Source: Streptomyces sp. NBC_01283
Lineage (GTDB): Bacteria > Actinomycetota > Actinomycetes > Streptomycetales > Streptomycetaceae
Direction of reading: 5' to 3'
Assembly (NCBI RefSeq): GCF_041435335.1
Contig: NZ_CP108430.1
Location: forward strand, 3,454,501-3,518,500
Length of the DNA stretch: 64,000 nt
The position numbers were made by a program, and so were the translations under genes. This document shows positions 24,815 to 32,692 of this stretch, piece after piece; the first letter of the stretch is position 1, and every line of letters starts with the position of its first letter. The notes under the pieces were generated by a model, which saw only the letters and a program-made list of their open reading frames with translations, did not search any database and had not been told where the DNA came from.

Positions 24815-25447
24815 ATTACCGGCAACCGGCAGACGAGCTGGGCGTTCGCCGACGCCTTTGTCGCCGAGGACGAGGCCACACGCTGGGCCCGTGACCGGGC
24901 CCAGGACGCGGGCCTGCCCTCGGTGTCTCCCGGTACCGGCGCCGCGCTGCGCATACTGGCCGCCACCGCGGACGCCAAGGCCGTCGCCGAGATCGGCACG
25001 GGCACGGGCGTGTCCGGGCTCCACCTGCTGCACGGGATGCGGCCCGACGGCGTCCTGACCACCGTCGACCCCGAGCCCGACCGCCAGCAGTTCGCCCGGG
25101 AGGCCTTCCGCGCCGCCGGGTTCGCGGGCAATCGCGCGCGGTTCATCCCCGGCCGCGCACTCGACGTACTGCCGCGCCTCGCGGACGGCGGCTACGACCT
25201 CGTGTTCTGTGACGGCGACCGCACGGAGTACCTGGACTACCTCGCTGAATCGTTGCGCCTGCTGCGGCCCGGCGGGCTCGTCTGCTTCGAGGGCGCCTTC
25301 TCCGACGGCCGCACGGTGGACTCCGGTCCGCAGCCCGCCGAGGTGCTGCGCATCCGCGAGCTCCTGCGCACCGTGCGCGAGAGCCAGGACCTGATGCCGG
25401 CGCTGCTCCCGGTGGGCGACGGCCTGCTCTGCGCCGTCAAGCGCTGA
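24815..25447 (+). CDS. SAM-dependent O-methyltransferase, probable ATT start
   Basis: A 210-residue class I methyltransferase of the small-molecule O-methyltransferase (Methyltransf_3) type. The SAM motif AEIGTGTGVSG is at about 58-68, TVDPEPDRQ follows, then DLVFCDGDR and LLRPGGLVCFE. Homology runs upstream of the first ordinary start (GTG 24923) through TSWAFADAFVAEDEA. The only start with a proper ribosome site is ATT 24815, 6 bases after AGGAG (24804-24808). Its position divergent to the sigE-like gene matches the mycobacterial methyltransferase beside sigE. Substrate unknown. Confidence 0.8.
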   Translation: MTGNRQTSWAFADAFVAEDEATRWARDRAQDAGLPSVSPGTGAALRILAATADAKAVAEIGTGTGVSGLHLLHGMRPDGVLTTVDPEPDRQQFAREAFRAAGFAGNRARFIPGRALDVLPRLADGGYDLVFCDGDRTEYLDYLAESLRLLRPGGLVCFEGAFSDGRTVDSGPQPAEVLRIRELLRTVRESQDLMPALLPVGDGLLCAVKR

Positions 25448-25487
25448 CCCCGGCGCGCTGCCCGGGCACCCCCAACCCCGCGAATAG

Positions 25488-25524
25488 CACTGCCCCGGCA
25501 CGTTTGTACGATGCCGGGGCAGTG
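25488..25524. terminator. Bidirectional terminator
   Basis: CACTGCCCCGGCA at 25488-25500 and its complement at 25512-25524 form a perfect 13-base-pair stem between the convergent methyltransferase and DUF3117 genes. Confidence 0.85.
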
Positions 25525-25546
25525 AAAAAGTGTGGGCGCTTCCGCG

Positions 25547-25714
25547 TCAGCCGACGACCTTCTTCAGGGCGTCGCCGAGTGCATCGGCTTCGTCCGGAGT
25601 CAGTTCGACGACAAGTCGTCCGCCGCCTTCGAGCGGAACGCGCATGACGATGCCCCGCCCCTCCTTGGTCACCTCGAGCGGGCCGTCGCCCGTCCGCGGC
25701 TTCATGGCCGCCAT
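25547..25714 (-). CDS. DUF3117 family small protein
   Basis: A 55-residue protein starting MAAMKPRTGDGPLEVTKEGR and ending in DALGDALKKVVG, the full length of DUF3117, a highly conserved actinobacterial family of unknown function. The ATG at 25714 has GGAAGGGG upstream; longer in-frame extensions are not conserved. It is a soluble beta-rich protein with a C-terminal helix. Confidence 0.88.
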   Translation of the reverse strand: MAAMKPRTGDGPLEVTKEGRGIVMRVPLEGGGRLVVELTPDEADALGDALKKVVG

Positions 25715-26034
25715 GCTCGTTCCCCTTCCTGAAACCAGCTCATCGCAGCCGACAACCCAGGTGTCACCGGCATCGAACACATTGCTTCCAGGCCATTATC
25801 CCGCATCGCGGGACCCGATGACCAACATCGGTCTGCATCGCTTGCGCAACGCGCGCCCGCAAAACCACTCAATTCGGCGATGTGGCTGCGATACTGCGCC
25901 GCCTCTTACGCCTCCACGGCCAGGAATTCTTTGACGCAGGTCACATATCTCCCCTCATGTCGGAGCCCGATGATCTCCGTCATGCTGGGCTCCGACAAAG
26001 ATGACCGGCGCAGGACCACTGGAGGGGATTCACC
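25715..26034. other. Divergent region before the enoyl-CoA hydratase gene
   Basis: About 320 bases without a supportable gene. It holds a short hairpin TCCCGC/GCGGGA near 25798-25812 and a larger inverted repeat at 25959-25996. A 15-codon ORF (25957-26004) overlaps that repeat but has no ribosome site. Confidence 0.5.
25959..25996 (+). promoter_or_regulatory. Inverted repeat in the enoyl-CoA hydratase leader
   Basis: GTCGGAGCCC (25959-25968) and GGGCTCCGAC (25987-25996) are perfect inverted arms separated by 18 bases, ending 38 bases before the start codon. It could be a leader hairpin or an operator. Confidence 0.45.
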
Positions 26035-26835
26035 ATGGCCGACACCGTGCTCTACGAGGTGAGCGACGGTCTCGCGACCATCACGCTCAACCGCCCCGAG
26101 GCGATGAACGCGATGAACGTCGAGGCCAAGGTCGCGCTGCGGGATGCGGTGCAGTCGGCCGAGTCGGACCCCGCGGTCCGTGCCGTACTGCTCACCGCGA
26201 CCGGGCGCGCCTTCTGTGTGGGACAGGACCTGAAAGAACACGTCGGTTCCCTCATGGCGGACCGCGCGGCGGGCACCGGACAGACGATGAGCACGGTCCG
26301 GGAGCACTACAACCCCGTGCTGCGCGCGCTGACCGGGATGGCCAAGCCGGTCGTCGCGGGCGTCAACGGCGTCGCGGCCGGGGCGGGCCTGGGCTTCGCG
26401 CTCGCCGCCGACTACCGGATCGTCGCGGACACCGCGCGTTTCAACACGTCCTTCGCCGGGGTCGCGCTGACCGCCGACTCGGGCGTCTCCTGGACGCTGC
26501 AGCGCGTGATCGGGCCCGGCCGCGCGAGCGACCTGCTGCTGTTCCCGCGCAACATCGGCGCACAGGAGGCGTACGACCTGGGCATCGCCAACAAGGTCGT
26601 CCCCGAGGCCGAGTTGGCGGCCGAGGCCGAGAAGCTGGCCCGCATCCTGGCCGAGGGCCCGACCCTCGCCTACGGGGCCCTCAAGGAGTCGCTCGCCTAC
26701 GCGGCGGGCCACACCCTGGAGGAGTCCCTGGAGAAGGAGGACGAGCTCCAGGCGAAGGCGGGCGCGTCCGAGGACCACGCGATCGCCGTCCAGGCGTTCC
26801 TGGACAAGGCGAAGCCCAAGTACCTCGGCCGGTAG
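26035..26835 (+). CDS. Enoyl-CoA hydratase/isomerase family protein
   Basis: A 266-residue crotonase-fold enzyme acting on acyl-CoA thioesters. The fold signature is ATITLNRPEAMNAMN near 15-29, then AFCVGQDLKEH (oxyanion region), and GVNGVAAGAGLGFALAADYRI near 102-122 with the second oxyanion glycines. The acidic residue at the usual second catalytic position is not obvious (TADSGVSWTL), as in the PaaG/PaaB-like isomerase branch, so isomerase or another crotonase reaction is possible. The ATG follows GGAGGGG. The gene stands alone, convergent with tag. Confidence 0.85.
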   Translation: MADTVLYEVSDGLATITLNRPEAMNAMNVEAKVALRDAVQSAESDPAVRAVLLTATGRAFCVGQDLKEHVGSLMADRAAGTGQTMSTVREHYNPVLRALTGMAKPVVAGVNGVAAGAGLGFALAADYRIVADTARFNTSFAGVALTADSGVSWTLQRVIGPGRASDLLLFPRNIGAQEAYDLGIANKVVPEAELAAEAEKLARILAEGPTLAYGALKESLAYAAGHTLEESLEKEDELQAKAGASEDHAIAVQAFLDKAKPKYLGR

Positions 26836-26857
26836 GTCCTGACGGGCCTGCGGTGGC

Positions 26858-27448
26858 CTAGCGGCCCCGGGGGACGCGGATCACGCAGTCCTCCAGGTGG
26901 TCGTTCACCAGACCGCAGGCCTGCATCAGGGCGTAGGCCGTGGTGGGGCCGACGAATCGGATGCCGCGCTTCTTCAGCTCCTTGGACAGGGCCGTGGACT
27001 CGGGCGTGATCGCCGGTACGTCGGCCAGCACACCCGGGGCCTTGCGGGATGCCGGGTCCGGCGCGTGCGACCAGATGAGTTCGTCGAGCTCCCCCTCGGA
27101 CCAGTCGGCGAGCACGCGCGCGTTGGCGAGGGTCGCGTCGACCTTGGCGCGGTTGCGGATGATGCCGGGATCGGCGAGGAGGCGTTCCCGGTCGGCGTCC
27201 GTGAACCGCGCGACCTCAGCGATCTTGAAACCGGCGAAGGCGGCGCGAAAGCCCTCGCGGCGGCGCAGGATCGTGATCCAAGAGAGACCCGACTGGAAGG
27301 CCTCCAGGCAGAGCCGTTCGTACAGGGCGTCGTCCCCGTGGACCGGGCGGCCCCATTCCTCGTCGTGGTACGCCACATAGTCCTCGGTCGAGAGGCCCCA
27401 CGGGCAGCGGAGTCTGCCGTCGGGACCCGCCACGGCGTCGCCGCTCAT
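26858..27448 (-). CDS. tag: DNA-3-methyladenine glycosylase I
   Basis: A 196-residue base-excision repair enzyme removing 3-methyladenine from alkylated DNA. The Tag signature is complete: RCPWGLSTEDYVAYHDEEWG (Cys15, His28), FQSGLSWITILRRREGFR, and the C-terminal CGLVNDHLEDC whose His and Cys complete the zinc site. The ATG overlaps the stop of the upstream DivIVA-domain gene by four bases (ATGA), so the two are translationally coupled, as also seen in mycobacteria. Confidence 0.95.
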   Translation of the reverse strand: MSGDAVAGPDGRLRCPWGLSTEDYVAYHDEEWGRPVHGDDALYERLCLEAFQSGLSWITILRRREGFRAAFAGFKIAEVARFTDADRERLLADPGIIRNRAKVDATLANARVLADWSEGELDELIWSHAPDPASRKAPGVLADVPAITPESTALSKELKKRGIRFVGPTTAYALMQACGLVNDHLEDCVIRVPRGR

Positions 27449-27867
27449 CGCCCGCCCTCCTCTTCGGCCCCTTCAGCCTCTTCGGTTGTGTCCCTCGGGG
27501 CCGTCTCGCCCTGGAGCGCGGCCGGGGCGTGCGTCTTCAGGAGGCCGGGACCGCCGACCGCGGTGGCCTGGGCGCCGGCGAGTGCCGCCTCCAGCTCCGC
27601 GATGTGGGCGTCCCGCTCGGCCAGTTCGGCGGCGAGGCGGCCGAGGGCCTCGTCCACGTCCATCATGCGATAGCCCCGCACGGTCAGCGGGAAGCGCAGC
27701 GCCTCCACGTCCGCGCGGCGCAGGGCACGGTCCGGCGGCAGCGGGTCGACGAACCGCTCCGCCGCGACGTCGGGCAGCGCGGCGCGCTCCCCTCCGCCCA
27801 CCACGGCCAGGGTCACCGCGCCGACCACCACGACGAGGGCGATGACCAGGAACAAGAACAAGACCAT
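27445..27867 (-). CDS. Membrane-anchored DivIVA-domain protein
   Basis: A 140-residue protein with an N-terminal membrane anchor (VLFLFLVIALVVVVGAVTLAVV), then a DivIVA-like motif (DVEALRFPLTVRGYRMMDVDEALGRL) and a coiled coil of about 30 residues, ending in a Glu-rich tail. It is much shorter than the cell-pole DivIVA/Wag31 and is anchored, so it is a separate family, perhaps linked to envelope growth. It overlaps tag by four bases and is divergent from the FolP2-like gene. Confidence 0.8.
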   Translation of the reverse strand: MVLFLFLVIALVVVVGAVTLAVVGGGERAALPDVAAERFVDPLPPDRALRRADVEALRFPLTVRGYRMMDVDEALGRLAAELAERDAHIAELEAALAGAQATAVGGPGLLKTHAPAALQGETAPRDTTEEAEGAEEEGGR

Positions 27868-27991
27868 CTCTTCAGGCCCCCACGCTCGACTGCCGTGCTG
27901 AAACTGTCAGGGTCCGATCGTGCCATGAGCCTGTGACGGTTAAGGTCGCAGGCGGCCGAACCGCGGCACCGACAGAGGAGGCTCACAGGGG

Positions 27992-28852
27992 ATGCTCAGG
28001 CTTGGCAGGCGTGAATTCGACGCGCACGAGCCGGTGATCATGGCGATCGTGAACCGGACCCCTGACTCCTTCTACGACCAGGGCGCCACGTTCCGCGACG
28101 AGCCGGCGCTCGCCCGCGTGGAACAGGCGGTGTCCGAGGGCGCCGCCATCATCGACATCGGCGGGGTCAAGGCCGGCCCCGGCGAGGAGGTGACGGCCGA
28201 GGAGGAGACGCGGCGGACGGTCGGTTTCGTCGCCGAGGTGCGCAAGCGGTTCCCCGATGTCGTCATCAGCGTCGACACGTGGCGGCACGATGTCGGCGAG
28301 GCGGTCTGCGAGGCCGGTGCGGACGTCCTGAACGACGCGTGGGGCGGGGTCGACCCCCGGCTCGCCGAGGTGGCCGCGCGGTACGGCGTGGGCCTGGTGT
28401 GCACGCACGCGGGCGGCGCCGAGCCGCGGACCCGCCCCCACCGCCGCGCGTACGAGGACGTCATGGCCGACATCCTCTCGGTCACCCTCGGCCTCGCCGA
28501 GCGCGCGGTCGCACTCGGGGTGCCGCGGGAGTCCGTGATGATCGACCCCGGGCACGACTTCGGTAAGAACACGCGGCATTCGCTGGAGGCGACGCGGCGG
28601 CTCGGGGAGATGGTGGAGACCGGGTGGCCCGTGCTGGTGTCCCTGTCCAACAAGGACTTCGTCGGTGAGACGCTCGACAAGCCGGTCAAGGAGCGAGTCG
28701 TGGGCACGCTGGCCACGACCGCCGTCTCGGCGTGGCTGGGGGCGCAGGTGTACCGGGTGCACGAGGTCGCGGAGACCCGGCAGGTCCTCGACATGGTCGC
28801 TACCATCGCGGGGCACCGGGAGCCCGCCGTGGCCCGCAGGGGGCTCGCGTAG
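27992..28852 (+). CDS. folP: Dihydropteroate synthase-like protein (FolP2 type)
   Basis: A 286-residue TIM barrel of the dihydropteroate synthase family. Several catalytic loops depart from the enzyme: MAIVNRTPDSFYDQGATF instead of NVTPDSFSDGG, DIGGVKAGPG instead of DVGGESTRPG, NDAWGGV instead of ND(V/I)SGG, and SNKDFVGE instead of SRKRFIG. It therefore resembles mycobacterial FolP2, which as I recall is not a functional synthase. The true folate gene is likely elsewhere. The ATG follows GGAGG at 27976-27980. It is near LOG, DivIVA-like and tag genes, the same order as in mycobacteria. Function unproven. Confidence 0.8.
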   Translation: MLRLGRREFDAHEPVIMAIVNRTPDSFYDQGATFRDEPALARVEQAVSEGAAIIDIGGVKAGPGEEVTAEEETRRTVGFVAEVRKRFPDVVISVDTWRHDVGEAVCEAGADVLNDAWGGVDPRLAEVAARYGVGLVCTHAGGAEPRTRPHRRAYEDVMADILSVTLGLAERAVALGVPRESVMIDPGHDFGKNTRHSLEATRRLGEMVETGWPVLVSLSNKDFVGETLDKPVKERVVGTLATTAVSAWLGAQVYRVHEVAETRQVLDMVATIAGHREPAVARRGLA

Positions 28853-28870
28853 GACCGGGAGCCGGTGGAT

Positions 28871-28903
28871 CACCGGGCGGGCGGAGCGGATGCCCGCCCG
28901 GTG
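28871..28903. terminator. Bidirectional terminator
   Basis: CACCGGGCGGGC (28871-28882) and its complement (28892-28903) form a 12-base-pair stem between the convergent folP2-like and LOG genes. Confidence 0.8.
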
Positions 28904-28915
28904 CGGCCAGGACCG

Positions 28916-29671
28916 CTAGCGGCCGACTTCCTTGGTGACCAGCGTGACCGCCTCGTCCACGTCGTCCGTGATGTGGAAGAGGTGCAGGTCGTGTTCCGAG
29001 GCCTTGCCGCCCGCCACCACCGTGTCGCGCAGCCAGTCGACGAGTCCACCCCAGTACGCGGAGCCGAAGAGGACGATCGGGAAGCGGGTCACCTTGCGGG
29101 TCTGGACGAGGGTGAGGGCCTCGAAGAGCTCGTCCAGGGTGCCGAGGCCGCCGGGCAGGACCACGAAGCCCTGCGCGTACTTCACGAACATGGTCTTCCG
29201 CACGAAGAAGTAGCGGAAGTTCACGCCGATGTCGACGTGCTCGTTCAGGCCCTGCTCGAAGGGCAGCTCGATGCCGAGGCCCACGGAGACGCCCTTGGCC
29301 TCGCGGGCGCCCCTGTTGGCCGCCTCCATGGCGCCGGGGCCGCCCCCGGTGATCACGGCGAAGCCCGCGTCGACCAGCGCCTTGCCGATCTGGACGCCCG
29401 CCTCGTACTCGGGCGAGCCGACCGGTGTGCGTGCCGATCCGAAGACGCTGATGGCGCTGGGGAGTTCGGCGAGCGCGCCGAAGCCCTCCACGAACTCCGA
29501 CTGGATGCGCATGACCCGCCAGGGGTCGGTGTGCACCCACTCCGACTCGCCTTCGGCATCGGTGTCGAGGAGCCGCTGGTCCGTCGTGCCGGGGGTGATC
29601 TGCTCACGCCGCCGCACCACAGGCCCCAAGTGCTGCTCCTCCGGCGGGCACTGCCCTTCTGGACTACCCAT
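28916..29671 (-). CDS. LOG family protein (TIGR00730)
   Basis: A 251-residue Rossmann-fold protein of the LOG (Lonely guy, formerly lysine decarboxylase-like) family. The diagnostic PGGLGTLDE motif lies near residue 160, the nucleotide loop GGGPGAMEAANRGA near 118, and RKTMFVKYAQGFVVLP between. Characterised members are phosphoribohydrolases acting on nucleoside 5'-monophosphates, including cytokinin precursors. The ATG follows GGAAGGGG. It is convergent with the FolP2-like gene and 87 bases downstream of dapE on the same strand. Confidence 0.88.
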   Translation of the reverse strand: MGSPEGQCPPEEQHLGPVVRRREQITPGTTDQRLLDTDAEGESEWVHTDPWRVMRIQSEFVEGFGALAELPSAISVFGSARTPVGSPEYEAGVQIGKALVDAGFAVITGGGPGAMEAANRGAREAKGVSVGLGIELPFEQGLNEHVDIGVNFRYFFVRKTMFVKYAQGFVVLPGGLGTLDELFEALTLVQTRKVTRFPIVLFGSAYWGGLVDWLRDTVVAGGKASEHDLHLFHITDDVDEAVTLVTKEVGR

Positions 29672-29758
29672 GACGTCCCCTTCCGCTGACGGTCTTGCTC
29701 GACGTGCCGCTTCAGCGTAGGTCTACGGGCGTTACAGGCGGCGCACCCTTGCGGGAAA

Positions 29759-30850
29759 TCAGGATGTCAGCCAGGCACTCAGCCGCTCCTCGGCCTCCGG
29801 GATCAGTGAGGCGAGCACCCGCTCGTCGATCTTGTGGGCGAGCAGCGGGTTGCCCGGGCTGTAGTTCACCGCGGGCACGCCGAGCGCACTGAAGCGGGAG
29901 ACGTCCGTCCAGCCGAACTTGGGGTGTGCCTCGCCGCCGACGGCGGCCATGAAGGCCGCGGCGGCCGGGTGGTCGAGGCCGGGGCGCGCGGCGCCCGTGT
30001 GGTCGTCGACGATGAACTCGTCGATCTCGCAGTCGGCGAAGTAGTCGCGCACGAAGGCGAGCGCCTCGTCCTCGGTGCGGTCCGGGGCGTAGCGGAAGTT
30101 CACGACGACCGTGCACTCGTCGGGGATGACGTTGGTGGCGACACCGCCCTCGACGCGTACGGCGTTGAGGCCCTCGTGGAACCGCAGGCCGTCGACGACC
30201 GGCTTGCGCGGCTCGTACGCGGCGAGCTTCGCCAGGATCGGCGCGGCCTTGTGGATGGCGTTCGAGCCCATCCACGCGCGCGCGGAGTGCGCACGCGTGC
30301 CCTTCGTCTTCAGGAAGACCCGCAGCGTGCCCTGGCAGCCGCCCTCGACCTGGTTGTCCGTCGGCTCCAGGAGGACCGCGAAGTCGCCCGCGAGCCAGTC
30401 GGGGTGGGCTTCGGCGACATGGCCCAGGCCGTTCAGGTGGGCGGCGACCTCTTCGTTGTCGTAGAAGACGAAGGTGAGGTCGCGGTTGGGCTCGGTCACC
30501 GTCTGCGCGATGCGCAGCTGGACGGCGACGCCCGACTTCATGTCGCAGGTCCCGCAGCCCCACAGGATGCCGTCCTCGTCGAGGCGCGAGGGCACGTTGT
30601 CCGCGATCGGGACGGTGTCGATGTGCCCGGCGAGGATCACGCGCTCGGCCCTGCCCAGGTTCGTGCGCGCCACGACGTTGTTGCCGTGCCGGTCGACCGT
30701 GAGGTGCGGCAGGCCGCGCAGGGCCGTCTCGATCGCGTCCGCGAGGGCCTTCTCCTGGCCGCTCGGCGACGGGAAATCGACCAGCTGGGCGGTGAGCGCG
30801 GCAGCGTCGAGCGTGAGGTCGAGCGATGCGTCGGGTGAGGTCTGAGCCAT
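29759..30850 (-). CDS. dapE: Succinyl-diaminopimelate desuccinylase
   Basis: A 363-residue M20 di-zinc amidohydrolase of the succinylase branch of lysine/diaminopimelate synthesis, supplying peptidoglycan DAP. Metal ligands are in ILAGHIDTVP (His, Asp), the catalytic/ligand Glu pair in FVFYDNEEV, further ligands in EPTDN and in the C-terminal LLAHKIDE. A lid domain lies between. The ATG at 30850 has AGGG 8 bases upstream. dapC, the preceding step, is 1.8 kb away on the same strand. Confidence 0.93.
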   Translation of the reverse strand: MAQTSPDASLDLTLDAAALTAQLVDFPSPSGQEKALADAIETALRGLPHLTVDRHGNNVVARTNLGRAERVILAGHIDTVPIADNVPSRLDEDGILWGCGTCDMKSGVAVQLRIAQTVTEPNRDLTFVFYDNEEVAAHLNGLGHVAEAHPDWLAGDFAVLLEPTDNQVEGGCQGTLRVFLKTKGTRAHSARAWMGSNAIHKAAPILAKLAAYEPRKPVVDGLRFHEGLNAVRVEGGVATNVIPDECTVVVNFRYAPDRTEDEALAFVRDYFADCEIDEFIVDDHTGAARPGLDHPAAAAFMAAVGGEAHPKFGWTDVSRFSALGVPAVNYSPGNPLLAHKIDERVLASLIPEAEERLSAWLTS

Positions 30851-30912
30851 GGCTGCGACCCTAACGCCCCTCCTCGCGCCGCCCTGTCGGTGGCCTCCAG
30901 TACCTTGGTCGC

Positions 30913-31836
30913 GTGCCTGAGCCCCCCACCCTCGTCCGGCGCGGCCGCCTCCTGCGCATCGGGGCCGCCGTGGCGGTCCTCCTCGCGCTCGTGGCCTATG
31001 TGGTCGTCCAGTACGTCTTTGGAGGCAAGGCCGCTCCACGCTGCCAGGTGGTCTCGGGCAACGGCGACGGGGCGTCGTACGAGTTCGGTGCCGAGCAGGC
31101 GCAGAACGCGGCGACGGTGGCCGCGGTGGGCACCTCCCGCGGCATGCCGGAGCGTGCGATCACGATCGCCCTGGCGACGGCCCTGCAGGAGTCGGGGCTG
31201 CGCAACATCAGCCATGGCGACCGGGACTCGCTCGGCCTCTTCCAGCAGCGGCCCTCACAGGGCTGGGGCAACGAGAAGCAGATCATGGATCCCGCGTACT
31301 CGGCGGCGCGTTTCTACGCCCATCTCAAGGACGTCCCGGGCTACTCACGGCTGCCTCTGACCGTCGCCGCGCAGCGCGTGCAGCGCAGCGGCTACCCCCA
31401 GGCGTACGCGAAGCACGAGCCGGACGCCGCGCTGCTCGCCGCCGCGCTGACGGGCCGCGCCCCCGCCACCCTCACCTGCGAGGCCCGCACGGCCGACGAG
31501 CCGGGCGACCCGGCGAAGGTGCGGGCCGCCCTGGTCCGCGACTTCGGCCGCGGTGTGGCGCCGGAGAGCGCTCGCGGCAGCACGCTCACCGTGCCGGTGA
31601 GCGCCACGGCGGGCACCGCGGAGGGCGGTTCCGGGCAGCGGGGCTGGGAGCTCGCGCACTGGGCGGTGGCCCAGGCGGCCACGCTCGGCATCGAGCGCGT
31701 CTCGTACGGCGGCCGGGAGTGGAGCGCCACGGATTCCGGGCAGGAGTGGCGCAAGCCGGGCAAGTCAGGCAAGGGCGAGCCGCGCGCGGGCGCCGGGACC
31801 GGCACGGACGAGGTCCGAATTGTCGTTGGGCAGTAG
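30913..31836 (+). CDS. Membrane-anchored lysozyme-fold-like protein
   Basis: A 307-residue protein with one N-terminal membrane segment (about 15-36, IGAAVAVLLALVAYVVVQYV) and an external domain. ALATALQESGLRNISHGDRDSLGLFQQRPSQGWG near 90-122 is the lysozyme/transglycosylase-like motif found beside NlpC/P60 domains in many Streptomyces secreted hydrolases. Databases often call such proteins heavy metal transporters, for which I see no support. The C-terminus is low complexity. The GTG start is used. A cell-wall role is inferred from the motif and anchor. Confidence 0.75.
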   Translation: MPEPPTLVRRGRLLRIGAAVAVLLALVAYVVVQYVFGGKAAPRCQVVSGNGDGASYEFGAEQAQNAATVAAVGTSRGMPERAITIALATALQESGLRNISHGDRDSLGLFQQRPSQGWGNEKQIMDPAYSAARFYAHLKDVPGYSRLPLTVAAQRVQRSGYPQAYAKHEPDAALLAAALTGRAPATLTCEARTADEPGDPAKVRAALVRDFGRGVAPESARGSTLTVPVSATAGTAEGGSGQRGWELAHWAVAQAATLGIERVSYGGREWSATDSGQEWRKPGKSGKGEPRAGAGTGTDEVRIVVGQ

Positions 31837-32139
31837 TACGGCGGATCACCCGATCGAGTCACGCTGATCACTTACGGGCGATGGGCCGCCCACCCTTTCG
31901 CGCATCCCTCCCCGCATCCGCCGGACCCCTTGCGGACACAGTGCATTGACGATTCAGCAGACCCGCGCACGTTGATCGCTTTGCCCGTTTTTATCCACAG
32001 CCGATTATGCGATGCATTGCGAATTCTTTGCGTTGGGCCACCGCAACCTTCGAGGGCTTCGAGCGGTAGTCACTGCGTCCAAGCGCCGGACCCCATCCGG
32101 CCGGACACACCCACGTTCTCTCCCGTCTGAAGGAGCATC
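31837..32139. other. Promoter region of the secreted repeat protein
   Basis: About 300 bases without a gene. The centre (31940-32030) is notably AT-rich for this genome (CCGTTTTTATCC, GCGAATTCTTTGCG) and probably carries the promoter of the gene at 32140; no consensus pair was clear. Confidence 0.4.
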
Positions 32140-32610
32140 ATGTCCCTCCCCCTGACCCGCCGGATCGCCCGCGCCGCGCTGCTCATCGCAGCGGGGGCGG
32201 CTCCCGTGGTCGGTGCGGCCGGCTCCGCAAGCGCCGCCGAGCTTCCGGCCACCCCCGACCTGGGCGGTGTGACCGCCCTGGACAGTGCCGGTCTGGGCAA
32301 CACCGTCGACGGCGCGGCTCAGAACACCACCGGTCTCGCGGGTGAGACCGGCAGCAAGGCCGTGAAGAAGGGCGTCCCGACCGCGGGCAAGGTCGTCGGA
32401 TCGGGCGCCAAGACCACGACTCCCGTCGCGCAGAAGGCCGCGGGCGACCTCGCGGGCAACGCCGGTGACGTGGTCGGCGAGACCGCGGGCACGGCCACCA
32501 AGGACGGCCTGCCGACCGACGCCGTCGGCGAGGGCCTGCCGACGGACGCGGTCACCAAGGGCGGCCTGCCCACCGACCAGCTGCCGGTCAAGAGCCTGCC
32601 GCTCGGCTGA
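32140..32610 (+). CDS. Secreted Ala/Gly-rich repeat protein
   Basis: A 156-residue exported protein. A Sec signal peptide (TRRIARAALLIAAGAAPVVGA, cleavage likely after GSASA near 31) is followed by a low-complexity mature part rich in Ala, Gly, Thr and Val, with a C-terminal threefold GLPTDAV/GLPTDQL repeat. No Cys and no catalytic motif. The ATG follows GAAGGAG. It resembles small surface proteins of streptomycetes but lacks the chaplin domain. Function unknown. Confidence 0.7.
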   Translation: MSLPLTRRIARAALLIAAGAAPVVGAAGSASAAELPATPDLGGVTALDSAGLGNTVDGAAQNTTGLAGETGSKAVKKGVPTAGKVVGSGAKTTTPVAQKAAGDLAGNAGDVVGETAGTATKDGLPTDAVGEGLPTDAVTKGGLPTDQLPVKSLPLG

Positions 32611-32622
32611 TCACCGCCCACA

Positions 32623-32665
32623 CGCGACGAGGGCCCGGAGCCACTGGCTCCGGGCCCTCGTCGCG
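32623..32665. terminator. Very strong bidirectional terminator
   Basis: A perfect 20-base-pair stem (left arm 32623-32642, right arm 32646-32665) with a three-base loop lies between the convergent repeat-protein and dapC genes. Confidence 0.9.
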
Positions 32666-32692
32666 TCCGTGCCCCCGGGCCCGGTCGACGGC

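Noticed and set aside
27992..28852. Canonical folate-pathway dihydropteroate synthase
   Set aside because: Substrate loops differ from the active enzyme and no other folate genes are near; called FolP2-like instead.
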